DNA of 48,400 nucleotides from Synergistaceae bacterium (lineage in GTDB: Bacteria; Synergistota; Synergistia; Synergistales; Aminobacteriaceae): positions 1 through 48,400 of the forward strand of contig JAFTCP010000035.1 of NCBI GenBank assembly GCA_017454625.1, read 5' to 3'. A program made the position numbers and the translations under genes. The notes under the pieces are model-generated. The model was not told the DNA's origin. It was given only the letters and a program-made list of their open reading frames with translations, and searched no databases. Each line of letters starts with the position of its first letter. Within the stretch, counting starts at the first letter, position 1. Below, piece by piece: positions 24,780 to 33,539 of this stretch.

Positions 24780-24793
24780 CACGTTCTATTTTT
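24771..24793. repeat. 23-base exact repeat, copy 2
   Basis: Identical to 7650-7672. Here it covers the last codons of the DUF4416 gene and the start of the spacer before the ribosome-binding site of the next gene. Confidence 0.7.
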
Positions 24794-24809
24794 AGGAGAT
24801 TGATAACGC

Positions 24810-25265
24810 ATGAAAAAATTTCTAGCAAGTTTGCTTTTATCAATGTCAATAATTTCTTCTTCATTAGCTTTTGAGCTTCCTGATGAAATTTCTTCGTGGC
24901 ACTCAGTTAGTGAACACGTTGTGAATATCACGCCGACTTCAACCGGAGAAAATTTAGGCCGAGTTGTCTACAGGGATTATTCGCGCGGAAAATCGACATT
25001 GCAGATAATCTTGACGGAAGGAGCCGGAGCGGGTGAGCTTTATGTTCCTGAGCGTGTTAATGATTTGAAGGGAGTAATGTCGTCCGAAGCTGATTATAAA
25101 GTTCTGGAAGTTGCAGGCTGCAAATCAATTCTGGAAGTTCGCTCATTTATGCCCGTTGCTTTAGCCGTGAGACTTGATGATAATTCTTCGCTGACAATCG
25201 AAAGTTTCGCATTAAACGAAGCCGAGATTGTGAAATTTGCTGAAGACCTGATAAATTTACTCTAG
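24810..25265 (+). CDS. Small secreted protein
   Basis: 151 residues with a clear Sec signal peptide (KKFLASLLLSMSIISSSLAF) and a mature part of about 130 residues, mixed alpha/beta, one Cys. I do not recognise a family. The signal peptide resembles those of the binding proteins on the other strand. AGGAG stands upstream of the ATG. Probably cotranscribed with DUF4416. Periplasmic location is likely. Confidence 0.75.
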   Translation: MKKFLASLLLSMSIISSSLAFELPDEISSWHSVSEHVVNITPTSTGENLGRVVYRDYSRGKSTLQIILTEGAGAGELYVPERVNDLKGVMSSEADYKVLEVAGCKSILEVRSFMPVALAVRLDDNSSLTIESFALNEAEIVKFAEDLINLL

Positions 25266-25267
25266 CC

Positions 25268-25323
25268 CGTAAAAGTTTTCAGGCTCTAATGTCCGTGAAA
25301 ATCTTGCGTAAAAGTTTTCAGGC
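25268..25323. repeat. 17-base direct repeat, spacing 39 bases
   Basis: CGTAAAAGTTTTCAGGC occurs at 25268-25284 and 25307-25323, with a related segment between. It fills the gap between the secreted-protein and aminotransferase genes. No hairpin terminator was found. Confidence 0.75.
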
Positions 25324-25368
25324 GTAAATCAATCAGGCTTTGAAGCATTAGGAAGTGAATAAATTATC

Positions 25369-26589
25369 ATGGAGAGATACGAAATAGGCTTAATTCCCGG
25401 CCCTGTGAGTATTCCGGAAGAAATCAGGCGGGTATGGCTGAATGACTTTGCAAGTTCTGACTTGGAGGAAGAATTTTTTGCGTTATATCGTGAAAATCAG
25501 GCTTTAACTCAGAAACTTTTACACACGAAAAATGATGTCGTCATAACCTCAGGCGAGGCAATGTCAATATTATGGGCTTCGTTGAAGTGTACGCTTAAGC
25601 CCGGCGAGAAAATTCTTGCTGTCTCGTCTGGATTATTCGGTTCGGGATTTGCTGATATGGCCCTGACGTTTGGAGCTGAAGCGGAAATTTGCGAGTTCCC
25701 TTATGATGAAGTTCCGGAGCCTGAAAAAGTTTACGAACACGCAAAAAAGTTCAGACCGAAAGTTATTACGGCTGTTCATTGTGAGACACCTTCAGGGACA
25801 TTAACGCCGTGCCTTGCTGAAATCGGGAAAATCGCGCATGAGCTTGATGCTTTGTTCGTCGTTGATTTCGTCTCGAGCGCTGGAGGCTGTGAACTTGATG
25901 TTGACGCGTGCAAAATTGATATTGGATTATTAGGGAGCCAAAAAGTTCTGTCATTAACTCCATCAATATCAATCTCGACAATCTCACATCGTGCTTGGAA
26001 AGTCATTAACGACGTGAATTATTCCGGCTATGAAGCGTTCAAGGATTGGCGCGAAGTTCCGGAGAAACATTACATGCCTTACACTCACGATTGGCACTCA
26101 ATGAAAGCTCTCAACGTCTCACTCGAAAATATCATGAATGAGAGTAATACGAGCAGCGTAGATTCATGCCGAGATTGGGAGCACGAAAACTTTTTCATCA
26201 ACACAGGAACTATTGAGGGAAATTCTGAAGTTGCGAAGTCATGTCGGGAGTTGAAGCGTGAAAACTCTCTTGACCTTTTTCCACACAAAGGAGCTATTGC
26301 CAGACACTATGAAGCCGCAAAGTTATGCCGGGACTTGGGACTTGAAATTGGCCTAAAACTTTTTCCCAAGAGTGAAGAAATTTGCTCACCAACAGTTACA
26401 GCGTTTTATGTCCCTGAAAAATTTACGTGGGAAGAATTTAACGGGAAATTACGCGTGCGGGGCTTAGCAGTCGGCGGAAATTACGGAAGTTTAGCGGGTA
26501 AAGTATTCAGAATTGGGCATATGGGCTCTCAGGCTGATAATGACTTATTGAAAAGGGGTATGAATATTATTCGCGAAGTTTTAGCGTAA
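25369..26589 (+). CDS. Class V aminotransferase with internal tandem duplication
   Basis: 406 residues, PLP-dependent fold type I, of the alanine-glyoxylate/serine-pyruvate aminotransferase group. The PLP lysine is Lys 192 in LLGSQKVLSL; VDFVSSAGG precedes it, and the C-terminal RIGHMG is typical. Residues about 260-345 are unusual: an (A/V)-(A/D)-K-x-C-R-(D/E)-L motif with a following LFP occurs in three diverged copies (SSVDSCRDWEHE, EVAKSCRELKRENSLDLFP, YEAAKLCRDLGLEIGLKLFP). Only one copy is expected, so the protein is about 50 residues longer than usual. The frame is intact, so a working enzyme is possible. Confidence 0.87.
   Translation: MERYEIGLIPGPVSIPEEIRRVWLNDFASSDLEEEFFALYRENQALTQKLLHTKNDVVITSGEAMSILWASLKCTLKPGEKILAVSSGLFGSGFADMALTFGAEAEICEFPYDEVPEPEKVYEHAKKFRPKVITAVHCETPSGTLTPCLAEIGKIAHELDALFVVDFVSSAGGCELDVDACKIDIGLLGSQKVLSLTPSISISTISHRAWKVINDVNYSGYEAFKDWREVPEKHYMPYTHDWHSMKALNVSLENIMNESNTSSVDSCRDWEHENFFINTGTIEGNSEVAKSCRELKRENSLDLFPHKGAIARHYEAAKLCRDLGLEIGLKLFPKSEEICSPTVTAFYVPEKFTWEEFNGKLRVRGLAVGGNYGSLAGKVFRIGHMGSQADNDLLKRGMNIIREVLA
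26158..26390 (+). repeat. Three in-frame tandem units inside the aminotransferase gene
   Basis: Anchors CATGCCGAGA (26165), CATGTCGGGA (26240) and TATGCCGGGA (26324) mark units 75 and 84 bases apart, both multiples of three. The third unit is the family-typical one. Confidence 0.75.
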
Positions 26590-26616
26590 AAATTTTAGGA
26601 ACTCATCAAGAAAATT

Positions 26617-26691
26617 TTCAGAATTGGGAACATAAAATCTCAGGTAAATAATAATGAGGAAAAAAAAATTATCCGTGAAGTCTTAGGGTAA
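26617..26691 (+). repeat. Decayed copy of the aminotransferase 3' end
   Basis: TTCAGAATTGGG at 26617 repeats the gene sequence at 26506; CTCAGG follows in both. ATTATCCGTGAAGTCTTAGG before a TAA matches the true end ATTATTCGCGAAGTTTTAGC. The copy is 102-111 bases from the original and has small deletions. Confidence 0.75.
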
Positions 26692-26729
26692 AAAATTAAA
26701 GAGGGCCGGAGAAAAACTCACAAGCCCTC
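26688..26729 (-). terminator. Terminator of the metalloprotease gene
   Basis: On the minus strand GAGGGC and GCCCTC (26701-26729) pair, with further weak pairing inside the loop, and are followed by TTTAATTTTTT. Confidence 0.7.
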
Positions 26730-26741
26730 GTAAAATTTCGA

Positions 26742-29700
26742 TTAGTCTATTACAGGTTCAGCCTCAACAATTGAATTTATCCTGTAACGATTTCCCTTGT
26801 TGTTAATCCTGAAAACTTCCCAGTAACCGCCGGTTGATGCATCACTCGGAGGAGTAAATTTTTCCCGGAAATCCCCGTTGAAGTATAAGCTCACTTTCGG
26901 TTTTGCCCCGTTCCAGTCGACACTTTCGCCGCCGTCCCAGACAACATAAAACTTATACTCTGTCGAAGCAAAGTTAGTGAAGCGAATGTATTTACTCTTG
27001 CCGCCGTCCTTGTAGAAACATACTCCAGCTTGTCTTCCGTTCGGTGCATATTGAGGAGTGTTCGATGAGTTTACGCGTTGGATTGAGCCGCCGGAATATT
27101 TTATCAGCAAGTTCGGTGCTAAGAATGTCTTTGAGCTGCATTCAAAGTAGACGGTGTATATGCATTTCGCCGCTCTGTAGAGAGTTCTGTAAATATTTCT
27201 CGTCTCGTTCGGCGGAACAGTAACGGCGAACTTGTGATAATCATAGCCGGTTTTTCCGACGTAAATCGTGTAATTCCCGGAGTTAATGTTGCTGAAAGTG
27301 TATGTTCCTCCTGAATATGTCGGATATGCTGAAGTCCTCGTGTAGTTGTTGACCGCGCTGATTGATACTCCGCTCACTGAATTATCGTTCTCGTCGCTCA
27401 AGTGAAGCGTAATATTCCCCGTTCCTGTTTTCACTAACTCAGCATCAAGCCGAACTGTCTTATTTGCGGGGATATAAACTCTTTCTTGATAGGCTCTGTA
27501 GCTTCCGAATGTCGGTGAAACTATAACGTTGTAATTCCCTGCGTCAGCCTTAAGCTCATAATTCCCGTTTTGGTCGATAATTACGCTCTCTACCGTATTA
27601 TTTGCATCATCCCTCAGCGCAACCGTCGCGCCTCCCGTGATTGTTCCGCTGGTGTCCCAATCGGTAATTTTTCCCCTGAGAGTTCCTTTTGCTTCCGAGA
27701 TTTCGACTTTATCAAACGCCTTCTTAATCGTCAAAATTTTTGTGTCAGATAATCCCATTTGCAAAGCCGCTCTGATTACATTTCTTCTGACAGTGTGAAA
27801 ATTTGAGGTGTTATCAAGCCCGAAGCTAAGCGACTTATACCAGACCCAGCCGACTTCATTCCATGTTAAAGCCTGAGAAGTTGACCGGCCAATTTTGGAA
27901 GCTCCATCCTCATGCATTAAGTAAGCCGCGTGAGTTACAAGTCTGCAGTAAGTGTGGCATCCGTTGCCGTCATTCCCGTAATATTGAGGCGCGACAGTTC
28001 TATAATGCTCGTAAAGTTCATCAATCGTCGTAATCCCTGAAAGTCCGTAACTGCTCCGTGCTCCAGCCGAGAGGGATTTTACAGTAACATCTTCCCTTGC
28101 ATCTCTCAGGCATTGTGTGTTGTCAATGAAATATGTAAATCCCGTGTCCGGGTCATTGTCATAGTCAGCTCTCCAGCCATGCCGCCAGTCCTTATCTCTC
28201 AAGCACCCGAAAATGTCAGCATAGCCGTCGTTGATTGCTCCCGTTGCGTTTTGATAGCTTATTCCGCCCGTGATGTAATAAAGAACTGCATGGCCCGTTT
28301 CGTGAGTGAGAGTGTCAAGTCCGATTGCTCGCGTTTTGTCGTATAAAGTCGTGTCGCTTATATCTCCGACGCTGATTGTTTTATTTGAAGAGTTCCAGCA
28401 GGCATTATCAGAATATCCCGAACGGTGAGTGATGAGCTTGATTGCCATTCCTTTATCGTCGAGGGAATTTCGGTTGAACGTGTCTTTCCACCATCGAAGT
28501 ACAAGCCTCATGTTCGCGAACGCCGCGATTTGGTGCCTGTCAGTCCATGAGTTTTTATATCCCCATTCGCTTGTCGGAATATTGCTGTCGCTCTCGCTTT
28601 GTGAGTAAACTATGACTTCCGGCGAGCCGCTGTCCCGCAAATACTTCGTGTTATTCCTGCCCTTAACTGTAACGGGAAAACTTCTTGTATGACCGAGTTC
28701 GTCAGTGCCGTAATTATAAGTTGTCCACGTACAGACATCATCAATCGCCTCAATAACATTCAAGTCATAATCGCCGACAATAACAGTTTGATTAATGTCG
28801 TTCCCTGTAACTTTTACGACGAACGCGGGTTCAGGATTGGCCTCATATTCACCGAGCGAGTAAATAATTTTCTTTGTCTCCGATGAAATCACTTCGAGGC
28901 CGGTTGTTCCGGGATAATTCGCGAGCGCGGCACGTTCAGCTTCAGCTTCGGTGTGTGAAAAATAAAGTCCATTGGGGAAGGCCACATCAAGGCTTTCTGT
29001 AGCGATGAAACTTGAGCTTAAAAAGTCCGTTTCTCCCTCAGAGTTCGCCGAAATCATTAACGTTCTGCCGAAAACTTCTGCGCTCTCTCTGGAGTTCGAG
29101 TAAATCTGCCTGAATGAATATTGCGCGCCGTAATCATCTCTTGTAACGTTAAGGGGCTCCGTTTCGTTGTAGGGGTCAGTTATTCCTAATGCCTCGTGAA
29201 TTTCATATGCCGCGTCTAAAGCGTCGTCGGCGTTCTTAACTTCCAAGTTTGAAAATTTCCCGTCAATATGCCTGATTTGTTCCTCGTTGTCGTCGTAAAC
29301 GATGTTGAAATTATCATTGCTCTCATTCATCGTGATAATCTCGTCGGCAATAACAGGATATTCATCCGCAGAGGCTTTCACGTCGTCGATTTTTCGTGTT
29401 CGTGCGTGAATAACTTTTAGCGTGAAAGTTTTGCTTGCTGATTTTCCGGCGTTCGTTATCGTCGCGGTCAAGATAACTTCTGCGTCGTTTCCTGTTGGTC
29501 TGGTAACTTGGCCTGTGCTTGAGATTAATCCGGAATTGCTGGCCCATGTGATATTTATTCCTTCGGATTGTGCCGGAAGCGTTAAGTTTCTCGTAACGTA
29601 ATCCGGACCGTCGCCAGGCTGATAAATTATCGCGATTAATGCCGCCGCAATGTCAGCTTCATCCTGGTCCGGGTCATCATTCGCCCATTGAGCATAAAGC

Positions 29701-30032
29701 GTTAAATCCCTGCTGATTTTCTCGCCGTCAAGGCCGAACATGAAAATCTGCGTGAACTCGTTATTGTCCTTGAACCAGCCCGCGAAGATTGAACTTGCTT
29801 TTGTCGGTTCGTCAGGAGCTTCAATTGTCGTATCAGCGCTGACGGTCATACTTGCAACTTCAGATCCTCCGTTTGAGTCAAATTTTACGGTGTAAGTCGT
29901 GCCCTGATTATGATTGTTATTATTGTCATTGCTCCCGCCGCTGCCTCCGCCTCCGCCGCATCCTGATAAAGCAATCACGAAGAATAATGCGAAGAAAAGA
30001 GACATGAAAGCGAAAAATTTTCTGCCACTCAT
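26742..30032 (-). CDS. M4 (thermolysin-type) metalloprotease lipoprotein
   Basis: 1096 residues. Lipoprotein signal with lipobox IALSGC and a Gly/Asn-rich linker. In order: an InlB/Flg_new repeat (about 48-115, KFDSNGG to YAQW), an atrophied bacterial Ig-like domain (about 125-210), an FTP-type propeptide (about 250-400), an M4 catalytic domain (about 450-790), two carboxypeptidase-regulatory/CnaB-like beta domains and a C-terminal beta domain. The zinc motif HETGH is at 577-581. The third ligand region reads GAINDGYADIFG where family members have Glu (NE); here Asp 602. The late histidine helix THAAYLMHED is present. Surface-anchored protein degradation is likely, with activity uncertain because of the Glu-to-Asp change. 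Own terminator. Confidence 0.88.
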   Translation of the reverse strand: MSGRKFFAFMSLFFALFFVIALSGCGGGGGSGGSNDNNNNHNQGTTYTVKFDSNGGSEVASMTVSADTTIEAPDEPTKASSIFAGWFKDNNEFTQIFMFGLDGEKISRDLTLYAQWANDDPDQDEADIAAALIAIIYQPGDGPDYVTRNLTLPAQSEGINITWASNSGLISSTGQVTRPTGNDAEVILTATITNAGKSASKTFTLKVIHARTRKIDDVKASADEYPVIADEIITMNESNDNFNIVYDDNEEQIRHIDGKFSNLEVKNADDALDAAYEIHEALGITDPYNETEPLNVTRDDYGAQYSFRQIYSNSRESAEVFGRTLMISANSEGETDFLSSSFIATESLDVAFPNGLYFSHTEAEAERAALANYPGTTGLEVISSETKKIIYSLGEYEANPEPAFVVKVTGNDINQTVIVGDYDLNVIEAIDDVCTWTTYNYGTDELGHTRSFPVTVKGRNNTKYLRDSGSPEVIVYSQSESDSNIPTSEWGYKNSWTDRHQIAAFANMRLVLRWWKDTFNRNSLDDKGMAIKLITHRSGYSDNACWNSSNKTISVGDISDTTLYDKTRAIGLDTLTHETGHAVLYYITGGISYQNATGAINDGYADIFGCLRDKDWRHGWRADYDNDPDTGFTYFIDNTQCLRDAREDVTVKSLSAGARSSYGLSGITTIDELYEHYRTVAPQYYGNDGNGCHTYCRLVTHAAYLMHEDGASKIGRSTSQALTWNEVGWVWYKSLSFGLDNTSNFHTVRRNVIRAALQMGLSDTKILTIKKAFDKVEISEAKGTLRGKITDWDTSGTITGGATVALRDDANNTVESVIIDQNGNYELKADAGNYNVIVSPTFGSYRAYQERVYIPANKTVRLDAELVKTGTGNITLHLSDENDNSVSGVSISAVNNYTRTSAYPTYSGGTYTFSNINSGNYTIYVGKTGYDYHKFAVTVPPNETRNIYRTLYRAAKCIYTVYFECSSKTFLAPNLLIKYSGGSIQRVNSSNTPQYAPNGRQAGVCFYKDGGKSKYIRFTNFASTEYKFYVVWDGGESVDWNGAKPKVSLYFNGDFREKFTPPSDASTGGYWEVFRINNKGNRYRINSIVEAEPVID

Positions 30033-30257
30033 GAATTAATCAATCCTTCCAAGATAAATTTTAGCTGCTTATATTATTATCACATTAGACTTAACATGAG
30101 ATACAAAAATTATCAGCAATTATGAATAAATAACCCTTCCTGAAATATAACTATCACATGAGGCACAAAAAATTTTCCGGCACTCACGAATTATTCAATA
30201 ATCTCAAGATAAAATTTAGCTGCTTATATTATCACACCGGCTTTAACATAATTTTCC
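30013..30257. repeat. Three tandem copies of the protease gene's start and leader
   Basis: Unit 1 (30013-30104) covers the first codons and leader. Unit 3 (30167-30257) repeats it closely, sharing AATTTAGCTGCTTATATTAT and matching ends. Unit 2 (30105-30166) is a shorter, more decayed copy. The promoter-like AT-rich part is therefore present more than once. Confidence 0.75.
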
Positions 30258-30399
30258 CCTGTCAGCTCTGAAGTCAAAATTACGTCCCTATCATCAATTC
30301 TCAAGACGCAAAAAGTTTTACCCGTTATCATGCGTTGTAACGAGAAAATATTTAGTATGATTAGGGTAAATTTCAAGCATGATTTTTCATGTGTAGTAA

Positions 30400-30405
30400 T
30401 ATAAT
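30400..30405 (+). promoter_or_regulatory. -10 box candidate for the histidine kinase gene
   Basis: TATAAT 42 bases before the ATG, with no good -35 box. The stretch 30258-30399 otherwise shows nothing I can name. Confidence 0.35.
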
Positions 30406-30446
30406 TATCCTTGCAAACTATATTATTGAGGAGTTTAAAATTTTTT

Positions 30447-33400
30447 ATGTGCCATTCCCAGCCCGAAGAAGAAAAATTTATTGACATCATAAAACAATTA
30501 GGCAGAAGCGCAATACTTCTAAAAGTCCATGACGACGGAAGGCCGGAAGCCGTGTTTATTTCTGATGAATATATTAAGATGATGGAAGATACTCCGGAAG
30601 AAGCCGCAAGATTTAACGCAACCGGAGATTTCAGCGAAATAATTTATCACGAAGACAGGCCGCTTGTAGATTATATGCTTCAGCATCATGAATCTCCCGA
30701 TAAGACAAAAAAAATTCAGATACGAAAGATTACAGCTAAGAATAATATTATCTGGTGTGAAGCTCATTATGCATTCATAAATATTAATGATACGAATTAT
30801 ACATACATTACATTTTCAGATATAACGCTTTTCAAGAATTACGAGGAAAAAATCAGAACAAGCTATGATGCAATCGGCCAGAATTTTTATCATCAGGACA
30901 AATTTACTCTGGGAATGTTCCGGGCAGATTTAACGCTTGATAAGCTCGAAGAAGTCAGGGGAAAAGATTTATACAGTACGGATAAAAATCAAGATGTTTA
31001 CTCGGAGATGCTCAAGCTCCGGGCCAAGCATTATATTAATTTCGTCGAACGCAGAAAATTTATTGAGACATTCAACGTTGATTATCTTCTTGACACTTAC
31101 GCTAAAGGAAGAATAGGAACGCGCTTAGTTCTTCTTTCACGCCGAGAGAACGGGAATATCTGTTACGTCGAAATTTCCGCAATGATGACACGAAACCCAA
31201 TCACGGGCAACGTTATAGCTTTCATCACTGAACGGGAATGCAACAACTCAAAAGTTTATCAGACAATCGTAGACAAGATTTTAGCCCGTCAATTCGAGAT
31301 GATCGCTTACATGGCAATTGGCCGGTATCAAGTTACGGTGAGTGATGAACTTTCTGAAGGGAGTATTTTGCCGAAGGGAATTCATGACACGTTTAACTCT
31401 TATATTCATGAGGAAATTGTGCCGATTTTACACGGGACCGATGAACAAATTCAATCAATGGCTCATGCTTTAGCGCCGGACTCTATCGCCTTTGGAACTC
31501 AGAAAAACGCGCTTTACGAGGTCAACATTGCCTGTGAAATGGACGGTAAAGTTTTCTACAAACAGTTCAACTTTTACGCTGTCAATCCAGGTTTCTATAT
31601 TATTCTGGTTGCTGATACTACGAGGCTTCACAGGGAACAGCAGGAACGAAGCGAGCAATTAGAAGAAGCCCTAGAACTCGCAAAAGCCGCAATGCAGCAG
31701 GCCCGACGTGCGAACTCCGCAAAAAGTGAGTTTCTCGCGAACATGTCTCATGAAATCCGAACGCCGATTAATGCCGTCTTAGGAATGAACGAGATGATTA
31801 TACGCGAAAGCACGAGCGACAGGATTACGACTTATGCACGCAACGTTGAGAGCGCAGGAAGAAATTTATTATCTATCATCAATGACATTCTTGACTTCTC
31901 CAAGATTGAAGCCGGAAAAATGGAGATTGCCGAGAGCGATTACAAGTTAAGCTCAGTCTTGAACGACGTTACAAATATGATTGTCTTCAAGGCAAGGCAA
32001 AAGGATTTAAGGTTTGATGTCAGCGTCGACGAAGAATTGCCCGATGAATTATACGGCGATGAAGTCAGAGTTCGGCAGGTTGTTACGAACGTCCTTAACA
32101 ATGCTGTGAAATATACTCATGAGGGAAGCGTCGCTCTGAAAGTCTCCGGCGAAAAAACCTACGACGAAAACGGGCGCGGGAATATTAATCTCGTCTTCAG
32201 GATAAGCGATACAGGAATAGGCATCAGAGCGGAAGACCTTCCGAAACTCTTCAAGAAATTTGAACGCATTGACCTTGTCCAGAATAATACGGTTGAAGGT
32301 ACGGGCTTAGGCTTGTCGATAACTCATAATCTTTTACAGCTCATGAACGGAAGAATTGAGGTTGAGAGCGAATACGGGAAAGGCTCAACGTTTATAATTT
32401 ATCTGCCTCAGAGAATTGTTAATGATGAGCCGATTGGGAATTTCCACGACAAATTTGATCGTTACGTTCACACTATGAGGGCTTATCAAGAATCGTTCAA
32501 AGCTCCCGATGCTCATCTTCTCGTTGTTGATGATACCGATATGAATTTAACCGTAATCGAAGGACTTTTGAGCAAAACGGATATTAATCTTGAGACTGCC
32601 TCAAGCGGGGCTGAAGCCTTAGCTCTTACACGAAGCCAGAAATATGATTTAATCCTGATGGATCAGAGAATGCCTCAAATGGACGGAACTCAAACGATGC
32701 GGCATATTCGGGAGCAGGAAGACGGAATGAACTTAGACACTCCCGTGATATGTTTAACGGCTGATGCTGTGAGCGGAGCGCGCAATAAATATTTGGAGGA
32801 GGGTTTCACTGATTATCTTTCAAAGCCTGTTGAGAGTTCGACGCTTGAATCAACGCTGATAAAATATCTTCCTCCTGAAAAAATAGTCCTGCAGGATAAA
32901 TCCGAAGTTGAAGAGGAAATTTCACAGGAAAAATCCGCGCTTGAAGAGTTTTACGAGAAGACTTCGGGCTTGAGCTATTCTGAGGCGATAAAGAACTGTG
33001 CGACCGAAGAAATTTTGGCGAAGACGCTTCAGCAATTCTATAACTCAATCAGTAATAATTTGCGGGACATTGAAAAGTTTTACACTGAAGAGGATATTCA
33101 TAATTACACGATAAAAGTTCATGCATTGAAGAGTTCAGCGAGATTAATCGGGGCGCAGGAACTTTCATCACAGGCGGCTTATCTGGAAGATTGCGGGAAT
33201 GCTAACGATATCGACAGCATCAAGGATTTAACGCCTGACCTTCTGGCCAATTACAAGAGTTATTTTGAGAAATTATCGCCGCTTTATGCTCAGGACGAGA
33301 GCGCAGAAGTTATTGACCCTGAGAGATTGCACGAGGCTTACGAGGCCATAAAGGAATTTGCTTCAATGTTCGACAGTGATTCAATCGACGGGATTATTGC

Positions 33401-33515
33401 TATGCTGAGAGAATACAGAATGCCCGAAAATGAAATTGAGCGCTTTAATCAAGTTTCAACATGCGCTGACAGTGCGGATTGGGGAGGACTTGAAGAAGCG
33501 TTGAAAGATTTATAA
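30447..33515 (+). CDS. Hybrid sensor histidine kinase with receiver and HPt domains
   Basis: 1022 residues from the ATG at 30447 (GAGGAG upstream); no signal peptide or membrane helix, so a cytoplasmic sensor. About 1-400: PAS-type sensory folds. About 400-425: coiled coil. HisKA with His 435 in ANMSHEIRTPINAVLGMNE; HATPase with DTGIGI and GTGLGLSITHNLLQLMNG; receiver with Asp 739 in LILMDQRMPQMDG; C-terminal HPt with His 892 in VHALKSSARLIGA. This gives an internal His-Asp-His relay. The response regulator gene 24 bases downstream is the likely acceptor. Confidence 0.93.
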   Translation: MCHSQPEEEKFIDIIKQLGRSAILLKVHDDGRPEAVFISDEYIKMMEDTPEEAARFNATGDFSEIIYHEDRPLVDYMLQHHESPDKTKKIQIRKITAKNNIIWCEAHYAFININDTNYTYITFSDITLFKNYEEKIRTSYDAIGQNFYHQDKFTLGMFRADLTLDKLEEVRGKDLYSTDKNQDVYSEMLKLRAKHYINFVERRKFIETFNVDYLLDTYAKGRIGTRLVLLSRRENGNICYVEISAMMTRNPITGNVIAFITERECNNSKVYQTIVDKILARQFEMIAYMAIGRYQVTVSDELSEGSILPKGIHDTFNSYIHEEIVPILHGTDEQIQSMAHALAPDSIAFGTQKNALYEVNIACEMDGKVFYKQFNFYAVNPGFYIILVADTTRLHREQQERSEQLEEALELAKAAMQQARRANSAKSEFLANMSHEIRTPINAVLGMNEMIIRESTSDRITTYARNVESAGRNLLSIINDILDFSKIEAGKMEIAESDYKLSSVLNDVTNMIVFKARQKDLRFDVSVDEELPDELYGDEVRVRQVVTNVLNNAVKYTHEGSVALKVSGEKTYDENGRGNINLVFRISDTGIGIRAEDLPKLFKKFERIDLVQNNTVEGTGLGLSITHNLLQLMNGRIEVESEYGKGSTFIIYLPQRIVNDEPIGNFHDKFDRYVHTMRAYQESFKAPDAHLLVVDDTDMNLTVIEGLLSKTDINLETASSGAEALALTRSQKYDLILMDQRMPQMDGTQTMRHIREQEDGMNLDTPVICLTADAVSGARNKYLEEGFTDYLSKPVESSTLESTLIKYLPPEKIVLQDKSEVEEEISQEKSALEEFYEKTSGLSYSEAIKNCATEEILAKTLQQFYNSISNNLRDIEKFYTEEDIHNYTIKVHALKSSARLIGAQELSSQAAYLEDCGNANDIDSIKDLTPDLLANYKSYFEKLSPLYAQDESAEVIDPERLHEAYEAIKEFASMFDSDSIDGIIAMLREYRMPENEIERFNQVSTCADSADWGGLEEALKDL

Positions 33516-33539
33516 AAATTTTGTTAGGAGAGCTGATAA

